The position numbers and the translations under genes are program-made. Shown piece after piece: positions 13,001 to 24,310 of a stretch of DNA of 64,000 bases; within the stretch, counting starts at the first letter, position 1; each line of letters begins with the position of its first letter. Below the pieces are notes generated by a model. That model saw only the letters and a list, made by a program, of their open reading frames with translations, was not told where the DNA came from and did no database searches. This stretch comes from Chionis minor (taxonomy: Eukaryota > Chordata > Aves > Charadriiformes > Chionididae). The stretch spans positions 124,001 through 188,000 of the forward strand of contig VZSF01011129.1 of the NCBI GenBank assembly GCA_013398295.1, read 5' to 3'.

Positions 13001-14131
13001 GTCACCATGCTTGTGAAAGACTTGCAGAAGTGCCTGCCTTGAATATTAGGCTCACTATCCAAAAACAACTATGGGAAGTGACTGGCATCCCCGAACTCAA
13101 CTTCAGCTTTTTGGTCAGTTAAACTGTAAAACTGATTGCAAAGAAATTAGTGAAGATTAGGTTTTTAGCGTCTTTTACAAAAAGAACAAAGATTTTTAAT
13201 ATCTTGCCCAGGACACTGAAGGCTAAAAGAATAAATAGGAAGGTAATGAGCCCTAAAAATTTCCAAGGCAGTTTCCCTCTTCTACCATCTTAGTCTGTAA
13301 TGACAAGCAGTTAAAGGACTATAAGCTACAATAAGAGAAAGTCAACCATCCATCACAGACACTCTGTATTAGGGTTTACTTCATATTTTAGTCTTCATCT
13401 CTCATGAATAACAAGACACAAATGCCAAAATAAGTACAATTTATCATTGGATTACACACATTGTCAAGCTAGTAGAAGAAACTTCGGCATTTCTGTTCTC
13501 ATGACCCAGGATTTCAGCACAGCCAGGTTCGGAAGACCAAGTAACAGTGAGATATTTAGCTCCTTTCTGATACATCAAGTATGACATGATTTACACCAGC
13601 TCCATTGTCATCGAGCTTGTTCGCAGTACAGTCAGTGGAAACAGGGAACCATAGGTCTGAAGCACAAGTGTGCAACAGCTTCTCTTGGGCACATGCAATT
13701 TGCAGACTACCCTGACCAGGCATAGCTTTGCTTTGAGCTGGGCCTAAAAACCAAAAATTAGTCAAGCTACATTGTTATTTACGAGGCTGTTGCATTTAAG
13801 ACACTCTTTTAAACGTGTACATACAACCACTTGTAGAGCAATTTATGCAGACAAGATTGCTTTCTCTCTCTGGCCCCGATCTACAGATACATTCAAAGAA
13901 GTACCCAGCCACCTTTTCCCATGTCCCTCACAGCCCAATGATACCTCTACGCATTCCATTACCCCACTGGCAATCCCAGCTGAGCAAATCAGGCCACTTG
14001 TATTTTCCAAACTACATCCCACCCATCCAAGTGCAGCTGGGCCCCATGAACCACCTTTCATCATAAGCAACAGAACAAACTGATACAGAAGAAGAAACTT
14101 TGACGAGTCCAATATGCATTTCCACAAGCTT
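10002..14131. other. unique noncoding sequence
   Basis: No gene or transposon is recognised. A GC-richer part lies at 12410-12550 and ends at an octamer word ATTTGCAT (12551-12558). A good splice-acceptor-like run (TTTCTTTTTCAG) ends at 12859 with no clear donor after it. An overlapping minus-strand frame at 12856-13068 (70 codons) has no known family. The frame at 13843-14127 on the minus strand is also unremarkable. Confidence 0.5.
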
Positions 14132-14210
14132 CTGTTGTGTGTTTTGGTTTGCAGGGTTGGTGGTTTTTTTTGGTTTTTTGTTTGGTTTTTGTTTGTTTGG
14201 GTTTTTTTTT
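14132..14210 (+). repeat. G/T-rich low-complexity tract
   Basis: This is a second tract of the same make-up as 9824-10001: runs of T separated by GG, GTTTG and GGG, with a single CA step. It is shorter and has fewer long G-runs, so quadruplex potential is lower. On the minus strand it reads as an A/C-rich tail-like sequence, but I see no retrocopy body attached to it. Confidence 0.75.
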
Positions 14211-15992
14211 AAGGGACTGAATCTCTGCAAATGCTAAAGGAGTCTGAGAACAAGTCTCAAGCTTTACAACTTGAAGTCAAAGAATGAGCATATCATTGCA
14301 CTATTTTTAAACTTGTGTTGTGTGTGGTGTCTGGCTCAGGGTTATTCCATTTCCTTTTAAACTTCTGGATCAGGAAAAACAAGAAAAAAATCTATTTTTC
14401 TTCCTTATGTACATATAAATAAGCATTACCTTAGTTACAGGGCTTGTACAGGATTGAGCAGTGTCTGTCCTCATGTAAGGTATGAGAGTGTGTGATCACA
14501 AAAAACTCTTATTTTACTTTTCTTTCTACTTATCAGGATAAATGCAGATCATTACTCATAGTTGCAACCTTTTAACTACTCTGGAGTAATTGCAATTCAG
14601 ATAACATTGGCCAAGCTTCCTTGGCTTTACACTGAAAAAAAAAAATGACACTTTTTGCATAGATTGGCGGTACAGATTCATCAGTTGCACACAAGATTTT
14701 CAATAACTGTTTTAAAATTAATGTATTCCATCATTCTTTATACAGCTTTAAGACTAATGTGTTGCTGAGCATAGTTTGCGAATATCTCAAATTCAATCTA
14801 AGTATTCAAGTGCCTAGAGCACCAGGTATGTGTAAGCAACATACAAGTCAATTAGTAAAATTAAGCATTTCTGCACGAGATCAAATTAGAATACAATTAA
14901 ACTACATGTACTTTCGTTTCTCCAGGGTCTTCCTCTAGCTTAATACACCTTGGTCTTGGTCTCCATTGGTCACTGGTTATGTGTTGAGACCCTTCATGAG
15001 GGGCTATGACATCATGAGGAAGGGCTCTCGCGCTACCAGGAACTCAGGTTTATGATTCCTGCTAAGTTCAGTAAAATGTTCTGCTATCAATCACATCAAC
15101 TTGGACTTTCTGCAACACTTACCTGCCCTGATCTTGCCACAGAGAGCAATTTGATTTCAGTTAACTGGGTTTTTACCCATTTCTGACCTCCTAAAACCAA
15201 ATTGTTTCCTCCATTCCAGTACAGCAACACTCACAGCATACTGCCAAGAGACTGCTTTCTTAATAACAATGCAAGACATACCGTAGCCTATCCAAATCTT
15301 CATTTTTTCCTTATATTGGAAGACACTGGCAGCCCTAGCATTTAAAAGCCAGGGAAGGGGAAAGTGAATTAAGCAGAACTCAAGGAAAAAAAGAATCCAC
15401 AATAAATTCCCACATCACAAAACTACGCATTATAAACATTTTATCAATTCTGAATTAAAAAAGTAAGAAGACCATACAATGAGAAATAGAAGTCCTCCCA
15501 GAGATTTAGTAATCTTTTTGATTACCAAAACTCTTGAACCAATGGATTTTGGAGTATTGCTCAGTTTTCATCCACAGCATTAGTCATCTAGTTTTCCACA
15601 ACTGTATATACATAAAGAGCAAGTGGAAAACTTGGTCTTACCCTGGCAAATTAGCCTAGCGCAGTTATCCAGGTAACTTAGCCATCTAAAGCGGTAGCAG
15701 TGTTCCTCCCCTAGATCATTCATAAATCATTGTAGGTCTATTTGGGGATTAAACATTTACTGAAATAACTGATGGGAATGTAAGTCACTACGACCAGTGT
15801 CCTCATGTAAACGTGCTTTTCCACAAAGGATCACCTTAGGCTCCGGCAGAATAGCATACTACATACTTTTGCAGAGACAGAGGATGCATTTTCTTAATGG
15901 TTTTCCAGGACACTATCAGTATTAAATATATATCAGTCATTATATGTAAATACACATAACAGTTTTAACATAACAGTTTCTTCCCTCTGCAG
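14211..15992. other. unique noncoding sequence
   Basis: AT-rich sequence with no recognised gene or transposon. A minus-strand donor-like word (CAG|GTAAGT on the minus strand) lies at 15121-15125 at the edge of an 81-codon minus-strand frame (15157-15402). Its possible acceptor near 15380 is weak (TTGAG), so no exon is called. Confidence 0.5.
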
Positions 15993-16114
15993 GAAAGAAA
16001 AGGAAAATCCATCAAAGAATGGTGCAGAGGGAAATCAAATATCAAATGCTTCCTGCCTCCAAGAAGAGATGTAATATTCTGTGAATGACTGACCTGGCTC
16101 TGACCTTGATCATG
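15993..16114 (+). other. candidate internal exon (probably noncoding)
   Basis: A pyrimidine-rich acceptor (TTTCTTCCCTCTGCAG, AG at 15991-15992, with a plausible branch-point region TTTTAACATAAC upstream) and a strong donor (CATG|GTAAGA, GT at 16115-16116) bracket 122 bp. All three frames are open for 26 to 31 codons from the acceptor. All three then stop before the donor, so the segment cannot be an ordinary internal coding exon. Frame 2 gives a hydrophilic peptide starting KEKENPSKNGAEG. A noncoding RNA exon or a poison exon fits better. Paired sites this good can also arise by chance in 64 kb. Confidence 0.3.
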
Positions 16115-17589
16115 GTAAGAGATTTGTTTTGGTAGTCTGCTGTAGCCAGCAACCTGCAGAGCAGTTTGGGAATCCTACCAGAGGGAGTTCTCAATGCTGT
16201 AGTTAAAAAGCACATTTGTTTATGTGGAGATACTATCGCAGATATGGTATTGCAATAATATATTTAAGATTGCTTGACAAATACATTAAAAGAAAGCTAG
16301 ATAATTAAATACATAAGCATGAAAGGCTTCTTGAAGATAACATAAGGTGAGATGTAGCGCTCACCGCTGTGATTCCTGCAACAAAGGCAGCATTAGGACA
16401 ACATTAGTGGTTTTAATTATAGCCAGACAACAAATTAAAATAAATTTTTCTCACTCCATTTATGCACTGTTGACCTCAGGTATTGCAAAGGCCAGAGGAA
16501 AGTTCAGCTTTCTGTATAAAGCACCAGGTGTACACATTACCTTCATATAAAGCATGAGAAAATACAGAAAAACTGAACAAAGCATCAACATTTTAACACA
16601 GACACAAGCCTTTTTTTTTATTATTTAACTTGACTTTGCTTTCCTTAAAAAAAATTAAAAATATTGAAAGTACAGACTTCCAGCCCTTTTTATTTAAAGT
16701 ATTTTATAGTATACCAAATATACGTTGTGGCTAAGCAGCTTTTAGACCACATAATGTAATTAATTTCTGCCTCAAGTTTTGAGTAATTTTTCCCCCCCTC
16801 TCAAAATCTGTGAGGCTTTTTTAGGTGGCCTGACAAAAATACAGGTTGAAAAAAAGATTGAAGTGCAGTCCTGCAATAATTGTCCAGCCAAAATTCATTG
16901 CTTATTATTATACATTATGTGTGTATATATGTGTTATACATATTCTACTATGTATGTGTATTATAAGGAGGCAACACCGGAACTCAAGATAGCTGGCTAG
17001 CACACAGTGGCCTGAACAAACTAGAAAACCACGAACAAAAAAGAAACGATGCCACTCAGAAAACTTACAGAAAAGACATGTAAACACCACCAAGTATCCG
17101 TGGAAACCTGAGGCTCGGAACAGGGAAGAGGCCTGCCAGTCTTCCAGGTAAGATCCAGTAACTAAACAGAAAACCCAACCTACAAGACCAGCTTTATTCC
17201 CATGGTACCACTGATAACAGGGACGCTCAGGGCTCCAGCAGAATCCCCCTGCCATGCAAGCTCAGGCACACTGCCAGTCCACTACAGCACAGCTATAATC
17301 CCCATCCCAACAATACCAAAGAATTGCCTGTAGAAATACTCTACCAAGTCCAGAGAAGCCTCTTTGTTCACTACTAAAAACACAAAACTGTCTGGGCGGC
17401 AAAGGAAGACAAGGACTGCCAGGCAGGATGAGCGCGGGGCACGGAGTGCCGGCACAGGGAAAGGAGGACGTTGTCTGGATTCATGGCTGGAGATGTTCCC
17501 TGTGTAACATAAGGAGCCCCCTTCAGCTGGGGGAACACGAAGGACACACCCAGGGTGATTTCAGCAATCAAAGGCAGCACATCCCTAAT
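16115..17589. other. unique noncoding sequence
   Basis: The first half is AT-rich with a short TATATGTG/TATGTATG patch near 16916-16965. The second half, from about 16980, is richer in A and C. A strong donor word (CCAG|GTAAGA) lies at 17144-17153 without a convincing acceptor upstream. No gene is recognised. Confidence 0.5.
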
Positions 17590-17707
17590 TGGCCAACACT
17601 ACGGTCACACGTGGCAGAAAACAGATAACTAGAACGCTGGGCATGAAACATAAAAAATTTTCCTTGTGTAGAGAGGAAAGGACCCAAGAGGAAAAGGACT
17701 ATAAAAG
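17590..17707 (+). promoter_or_regulatory. CCAAT/TATA promoter-like pair
   Basis: An inverted CCAAT box (ATTGG, 17590-17594) lies about 106 bp before a good TATA box (TATAAAAG, 17700-17707), in a GC-richer stretch. The spacing is compatible with a polymerase II promoter or the U3 of an unrecognised LTR. I could not find LTR boundaries or a downstream gene. Isolated TATA words are frequent, so this is weak. Confidence 0.2.
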
Positions 17708-17788
17708 GTTGCATTTGTTATACAGGTATGAAAAGACACCGATAACCAGAAAAGCCTTGTCGGTAACGCAAAAAAAGGTGGGAACCTT

Positions 17789-17923
17789 ACCTCAGCATGA
17801 TAGTAATTATGGATAAGGCATAATGTGTTCTCAACTCCAGTGTGATGGTGTTTATATTTCAGGTGTAGTGTGATTTTAACTTTAGTGGGTTGGTGATTAA
17901 ATTTAAGGTATATATGAATAATA
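17789..17923 (+). repeat. degenerate 45-bp tandem repeat, three units
   Basis: Units at 17789-17833, 17834-17878 and 17879-17923 align without gaps. By hand count, units 1 and 2 share 28 of 45 bases and units 2 and 3 share 30 of 45. Many differences are transitions. Each unit starts AC(C/T)(T/C) followed by AG, then GAT/GTT, GGT and a T/A-rich second half. The periodicity shows in the minus-strand translation as recurring HH/YY and TLHLKY/TLCLIH patterns. It looks like an old, decayed minisatellite. Confidence 0.5.
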
Positions 17924-19037
17924 CATGGGGAATGAAATGGGGCATTATTATAGACAAAAGAAGTGAAATAACCAGTTGGAGATGTTGTTACAGAACTCTG
18001 AAAGTGCAAGCTTCCAGATGTTTATGTTCCCCAGCTTAAAAGATTAATGAGAACACAAAAGATTTATACCCAGCCTCTGGAGCAGAATATGAGTGGGGGT
18101 TTCTAGGCACAAATCCGGCCGCTTCCTGAAAGAGGCAATTTCCAGCTTCAGTGTGGTCAAAGCTAATTAGCCAGGAATTACCTAGACTCAAAGCCATTTA
18201 AATTCAGTCCTGACAGAACCTCAAGGGGAAGTTACTGTGCTGGCACATAAGACATTTTAACCTTTGGAGCAATTCCGTGGCATAAATAACTATTTTCAGT
18301 GTATTGAATTCTCAGATTAGCAATGATTATGTAGACTACACAGCATTTCAAGCCTGAAACTACTTCCAGAGACGTTAGAAATAAAATCATACACAAGACA
18401 ATATCTGGACACTTGACCTACTACTGCTTACACTTCACAAACTTTGTTTTCTTGTTGTTATTCTGGCGTTCTTCACAACACAATCTTAAACTAAAGAACA
18501 AAAAACCACAACCCAGCTCTGTCATCCAACACCAGAAAATTAGCCTCCTGTTATGGCAACTCCATCAGTCCACTTGATTTGAAACACTACGCAACGTTTA
18601 TCCAAAGCAGTCAAAAAGCAGGAACTGATGTCATACTCACCATTCCTACCCCAGCCAAAACATAAGCTCTTACCAAAAACTAACCTTACTTTTCCATATC
18701 ACAGTTACATTTACAGTATCCACATCACAGAAACTAGTTTTTCTTGACTGGCTGAGTGTTTTTCTTTCAAGAATCTAAGAGTATTTACTTCTTGAGAATT
18801 GTTTTTCAGGGAATCAGATAGCAAACTTTTGAAGATCCACACTTGCCTGTTCTTATTCGTGATTATACCCTTCCTTCGCTCTGCCAAACAGCTGCTCCCA
18901 CTAAAACCACATGTAACTCCTCAGAGTCCCTGACGTGAATGAAGTTGGGAGCCACAGGAGTCACCACTTCAACAGCCTAACCTGACACTGGGAGCTTTCT
19001 CCTTCACAAACCTCTCTTACTTATTGCCACCTCTCTT
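17924..19037. other. unique noncoding sequence
   Basis: No gene or repeat family is recognised. Composition is ordinary AT-rich. Confidence 0.5.
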
Positions 19038-19163
19038 TAAAACATCAGCCTTTTCCATTACCCGTGACTAAAATATCCATGTAAATACAAAATATCCATG
19101 TAAAACATCACCATTTTCCATTTCTATGACCAAAATATCCAGGTAAATCACTTACCACTTCCA
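19038..19163 (+). repeat. imperfect 63-bp tandem duplication
   Basis: TAAAACATCA at 19038-19047 recurs at 19101-19110. The 63-bp register continues with (G/A)CC(T/A)TTTTCCATT, then GTGACTAAAATATCCATG against ATGACCAAAATATCCAGG. A third partial copy, AAAATATCCATGTAAA, falls between the two. This suggests an old duplication plus a smaller internal duplication of the AAATATCCATGTAAA word. Confidence 0.65.
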
Positions 19164-21312
19164 ATCAACACCGCCAGCTTCCAACCCAAAGCAGCCCAAG
19201 GGAAGTCTCCAAATCAGCAGTTTCCTGGCAAACAGAGAGTTGCCTCACCCCTTCCCGCCAGGTAGCCCAGGCTGCAGCCTCTGATAGCCTCTTCCAGCCT
19301 GGGGCTGAGCTCCCCAGGTGCACAGTTCTTAGGGTAAGTGCTGCAGTTAACCCTTCCTGGGTGGCATGGGGAAGGCGACAGCCCAGAACCCTCTCCACCC
19401 TGGTTCAGAACTGAATATCTTTCATTCTGAGCATGAAATGTGGTATATATAAATGTGGGAGCTATACCAGATTTTTTCAGGCACTAAAAGATCTGCCTGA
19501 CATTAGCCTATTAAATTAAAGCTGTATATGTACTTGAAAAGAACTCTATTACAAATATAATTCCCTGCATTTATTTTTGCCAACATAAGGCTACATAGCC
19601 AAGATGTGGCAGTGAGTTTTGATAGCCCCGTGACTTGCTACCATATCAGAGCATTAATGGTCAAAACCTTGCATGGATGACTTTTGTATGTGGCCTGTTG
19701 TGCAGAGATGCTGAGCAGAAGTGGTCACTCAGAAAACTCTCATGACATTGCCCAAATTATCAAAACTTGCATAAATACAGGTGAATTTTTGGATCAAAAG
19801 CAGAGTTGAGTATACAAGACATTTTTAAAAGCTGTCTTTGTCCCATATATATGTTTTAAATATGCCCGTGCACCAAGGAGAACAAGGTGGTGGTTTTGGG
19901 AAGAAGCAGTAAATTAGTATTTTCAGGTTGAACATGGTGCTTTCAAAAGCTACTCCAGATGTTCAACATTTACTCAACTTAGAGGCACTGCTGCAACAGC
20001 TCGTGTAGGGTAGAGTAGTTCAGCAGCAGCTCCCGGTGGGTTGCACGTAACGTGTGTGGGTGCCAATAAATCCCCAAACACAGCCAACTCTTCGTTCTCT
20101 GAGAATCTCTGAGGGACTTGGTTATAGCTGATGCAAAAGGCCAGAAAAGTGCTATAAAATTCAAACCCAGCACGGTACACATGTATCTCACAGCATCTCT
20201 GTGAGAAATCAGGCTTGGTTTAGTTAGACCAACCAATTAGCTTCAAAACAGTGTGAGTTTTACTGTATCAAAGCTATCTCCTGCGGAGCTATTCAGTATA
20301 CCTGTATTATGCTCTAAGCACCTGGCTTCCCAGAGTTTATTATATTAAGGTCAGTGTTAGACATGAGTGGGTCCATGCATTAATACAGCTGTATACCTAC
20401 CCAAAATAGCCCTACTGAAATCTGGCTGCTACCAAAAAGAGGGTTTCCACATGTTCAGTTCACTGGGCACAACCTGAGTGGACTTAGCAGAGCCCAGCTG
20501 GATCTGACTGGCTTTGGGATAAGTTTCCTCTCTACCTCCTTCTGTGGAAACACAGGCAGACGGCACTGGAGCTGAGCATCGCATCGTCTAGCAGGTATAT
20601 TGGCTCAGAGCCTGTGCGGCAGGAGACCAGCTGCACTCGCCTGCTCCTGAGAGCAGCTTCTGAGTGGCTGCACTTGAGCTAACACACCGAGATGGTCCTG
20701 AGCTGTCCCGGCAACCGTGGTACAAACAATTCATAATTCAGCTGACGGAAAGCTGACCGCATCAGCCTCCAAAACCCCATTTCTACTCAGGTGAACAGAA
20801 AAAAGGGGCAGCAGCCAAAAGATATATTAATCATTTCCTGCAGCTCTCCTTGCTTGAGTTATTAACAGGCATCTACTGGTTGACATCGCAATTAGAATAA
20901 CAATATAGTTTATTCTTCTGTTAATATCGTTCAACTTAATAACTTCTGCTGAAAGTGTTAGCTACCAAGCACCAGGATATCAGGTCAAACCCATCACATA
21001 CAATGAGCTTGCCGCGACTGCAGGCTTTATAAAGATATATTCCTGCTCAATGCGAGGCTATGGATGTAGGAATAAATGGATGAACTTGTAGAATTACATG
21101 TTGCGCACAAAGACGAGCTAGATTATCATCAGCAGGGTTAATCTGGTCTTACAGAGTACATATGAATGCAGTAGTTCATTTTTCTTTGGTTTTCTTCTCT
21201 TCGTGCAAAAAGGTCATATTTATAGACCTGTCTCACAAAACCACACTTCTAATTTGGAGACTTCTTTTACAAACTTTTTTTTTTTTTAACAATTCCTGAA
21301 TTAACTCTTGAC
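19164..21312. other. unique noncoding sequence with GC-richer patches
   Basis: GC-richer patches lie at about 19180-19400 and 20440-20770. A strong donor word (AGG|GTAAGT) at 19331-19339 ends the first patch, but no convincing acceptor precedes it. Open frames on both strands are short and unfamiliar. No transposon is recognised. Confidence 0.5.
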
Positions 21313-21532
21313 CCGACTGAAGATACGGGGCCGGGCGGTGATGAAGTGTCACATAGCGCAGCCAGCGCTGCCACAGGTGTGGGCACGGGCTGCCACAGGT
21401 GTGGGCAAACACCTGGAGGTGTTTGCATGCTGCTGTGCCGCAGCTCACGCGTCCTGCCAGAGGCTGCCGAGTGCAGCAGCGAACCCGGCTTGGGTAACGA
21501 AGTGAGACCCTGTGCGGACACGCTGCACGGCG
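21313..21532. promoter_or_regulatory. CpG-rich patch with E-box/T-box-like repeats
   Basis: I count 18 CpG dinucleotides in about 220 bp, in a window where CpG is otherwise scarce. Inside are two copies of a 22-bp unit (21367-21388 and 21389-21410; GCTGCCACAGGTGTGGGCA plus three bases). A perfect 10-bp inverted repeat follows (21405-21414 and 21417-21426). CAGGTG occurs twice and CACCTG once. The inverted repeat AACACCTggAGGTGTT resembles paired T-box half-sites. A short unmethylated regulatory island or noncoding RNA promoter is possible. It is too short for a classical CpG island. Confidence 0.4.
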
Positions 21533-22729
21533 CAGCTCTGCCTTGCAAGCTAAGATCTTCACCAGCTCACACATCCTATCGCCTGTGCAGTGTAGACATC
21601 GTCTACGGGTCAAAACCTGGCCTGACATGTGTCAGTCGTTTGTTTCATATCAACTAAAGCCAGGGACTAATCTGGGAAATAGAAACTCAAGAAAAGTTTG
21701 ACGAGATTTTAGATATGTTAAACCATTAGTCCATCACTCCAGTTTAAAAAGCGATAAGGCAATTTTAGAAACCATTCAAGCACTCGGCACAGGTTGAGTC
21801 TGTCCAAGTTTCTTTGTATTTCTCATTCAGAATATGTAATAACTCCATGCTTTAAAAACGCTATTTATGTGGTCACTCTAATATAAACTTTAAAGACATT
21901 CCACTGTAAACTTGATATCTACCTTTCACATGCTGCATTTAGGTTCTCACTCTGACATTATTCATAGGAGTATTATCCCATAGGCTGGATTACATTTGGA
22001 AAATCACCCTGACAATTAAGTTGCTCTTACTTATGTAATCAGAATCAAAACATGCTTAGGATTATAATGGAGATTTTTTTTTTTTGTGCTGCTGGTTTTG
22101 GACAGGATGGTACTGAAATTTGCTTAAATTGATTAAAAATAATAATTATGGGTGAATAAATTTTGTCTGACAAAATGAGAAAGATGTAAGGATGATGATT
22201 TTTTTAAAATTTATTTACAGCAGTGTTAATCTTTGGATTTTTCAGTTATGTGTAGTTTGGGTCTATTTGGTAAAGCATATTGGAGATTGTTATGGGACTT
22301 TTAGATTATAAGCAGGATATCTATGATTAAAATATATTCTTTAAAAGTTTTTTTTTTCCTTTTAGTTATCTTTCACTTTCATCTGATGGAGAGTAAAAGA
22401 TAAAACAAGCTTTTGTTGTTTACTGTACATCTGGAATATAAAAAAAGCACAGTATGAGGAAAGGATACTCCATGAAACACTGTCAGAAACATTCACAGTC
22501 AAAATTCCAGAAATAGCAAGATGTTAGATAGATAATTAAAATGTCTTCCAGGTCTAAACCATAGGGAGCTGGAGTTTTAATCATGTAGAGTATATTCATG
22601 AGAAATTTCCTCTTTTATCTACATGGTCAGATTTTGATGCTCTCTTTTAGGAAGAAATAAGATCCCGGTCTGGAGCACAAACATTGTTATATTTGGTTGG
22701 TATTGGCAGCGCTCACAGAATCGAACGCT
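21533..22729. other. AT-rich noncoding sequence
   Basis: No gene or transposon is recognised. Several T-runs occur (22073-22086, 22201-22206, 22351-22360), typical of AT-rich spacer. Confidence 0.55.
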
Positions 22730-22960
22730 TTCCTAGAAAGGGCTGGTTTTGTTTACCTCTGCTTTAAGAGGGAGCTGCAAAAAGGTTCAAGTGCGGTCTG
22801 TCCTCAAAGTACATCCGTCCTTCCAGGTTCGACCCGCCTGGAAAGCGGCCAGGCAGAGGCACCCTTCTGCAGACGGCTGAGTGCCTCCGCGGGAACACCA
22901 CCGCAGACAAGCAGCAACGAACCAGAGCCTTGTTTTACTGCAAACCGTAAGATCCGTCCT
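22730..22960. other. moderately CpG-rich patch with a short hairpin
   Basis: CpG is enriched relative to the flanks (about a dozen sites by eye). A perfect 7-bp inverted repeat (TTCCAGG at 22821-22827, CCTGGAA at 22837-22843) encloses a 9-base loop. The loop region resembles a tRNA T-arm (GGTTCGACC), but no A box or acceptor stem surrounds it, so it is not called a tRNA. Open frames of 88 and 109 codons on opposite strands overlap here. They are unfamiliar and probably follow from the GC composition. Confidence 0.35.
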
Positions 22961-23719
22961 TAAAAGGCTTAATAAAACGCCTGCTATAATAACAAGGTAA
23001 ATGTAAAGGGGACATTTCTGCTGTGAGGCCTTCACTGGGCTGCGGAAAAACGAGAATGAGCTTAGTGGGGGAAAAATAAGATTAGCCATTTTTTCATAGC
23101 TAGAAGATGGTTTCACGGCTAAAGCAATTCACTAATCTTATTTTCTAATTCCACCACGTCTTTTATTAACTTATTTTTCATCTCGTAGCCCACACACAAC
23201 CATAACATTTAAATAATGTTACATTCATATCTGTACCATCTTAGTCTACGCCTAGTCAGATCTAGTTATTGAGCAGTATTTTAAAAGCTACTGTAATTTT
23301 AAGGGACAATTTAGATCTAGGCTACGCTAAGAGAAAGGAAAACACATCAGTGCCAAATTAGGCTCTGATGAGGCTCTTGATCACTTTCCCTTCTCCTGAC
23401 AAAAACAGAAGGTGCTAGTAATGCTGAGAAGGTCTGTGTCCCCGATGAACAGATGTTAATAACAAAGAGCATCTTCCTCATGTTAAATAGCCAAAAGAAG
23501 AGATATTGCAGCCATTGATAATGATACCCATATATCATGCATGCTAAATCATGACTAAATAATTAAAATCTGTGCATGATACTTGTTTCAGGCAAGTAAA
23601 GCAGATCACAGTTTTAGTGGTCAGAGGAAATGAAATGCAGCTTCGCAGAAGTGATTGTCACCGAGCACACAGAGCATTATAATACGCACAAAGAAAATTA
23701 AACTAGGAAAAAAGGCAAT
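22961..23719. other. AT-rich noncoding sequence
   Basis: No gene, repeat or regulatory structure is recognised. Confidence 0.55.
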
Positions 23720-24310
23720 TGACTGTGAGCGGCTTATTCAGGAATGAAGGCTGGCGAGTCGGCGGTGGTTTGCCTTCCGGTTATTTTGATGCATTGTTTG
23801 AATATGCATTAACATGTGGGGAGAGGGAAAGGAGGGAGGTGATGAGCAGGAAGTTCTCCTGGGGTGAGGCTGGTGGCTGGGTGCTCCCTCTTGCTGGTGG
23901 CAGGGCCACGTGTGCCACCTCGTGTCACCACACAGGCTCTCCTCCTCTCTTGGCCAAAAGAAGTCACGGGTGGATGGATTGATGATATTTCCTGCAGCGG
24001 GGGAAATAGCTGAGCGGAGGCAACTATAGCCCAATACAAACACTACATGCCGTATTCTCCATGTCCTCCACTTTACCAGCTCTGCTTGTGTTGGCAGGAC
24101 CGCTGGAGCCGTGGTGCAGCCCCAAAACCACCCAAGCACACCTCACCCAGCTCCCAGGTTCCCTCTTTGTGCTACGCCTGTGATCTGCCATGCCCCCTGC
24201 TAGCAGAGAGACCCCCCCGCACACATCTGTGTGCGGAAGAGGGGGAGAAGTCTCTGTTTCCTGAAGCCTGCCCATGTGCTGTGGCCAGCTGAACTCATGG
24301 AGACCCATGC
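23720..24310. other. GC-richer unique patch with a short perfect hairpin
   Basis: This 600-bp patch is clearly GC-richer than its flanks and produces overlapping open frames on both strands (87, 133, 94 and 81 codons), none with recognisable domains. A perfect inverted repeat (CCGCACACA at 24217-24225, TGTGTGCGG at 24228-24236, two-base spacer) follows a run of seven Cs. It may be regulatory, or an old GC-rich repeat I do not recognise. Confidence 0.35.

Noticed and set aside
17629..18009. 126-codon minus-strand frame with repeated His/Tyr patterns
   Set aside because: The internal repetition is explained by the decayed 45-bp tandem repeat, not by a protein repeat.
22821..22843. tRNA T-arm-like hairpin
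   Set aside because: Isolated arm only; no cloverleaf can be drawn from the flanks.
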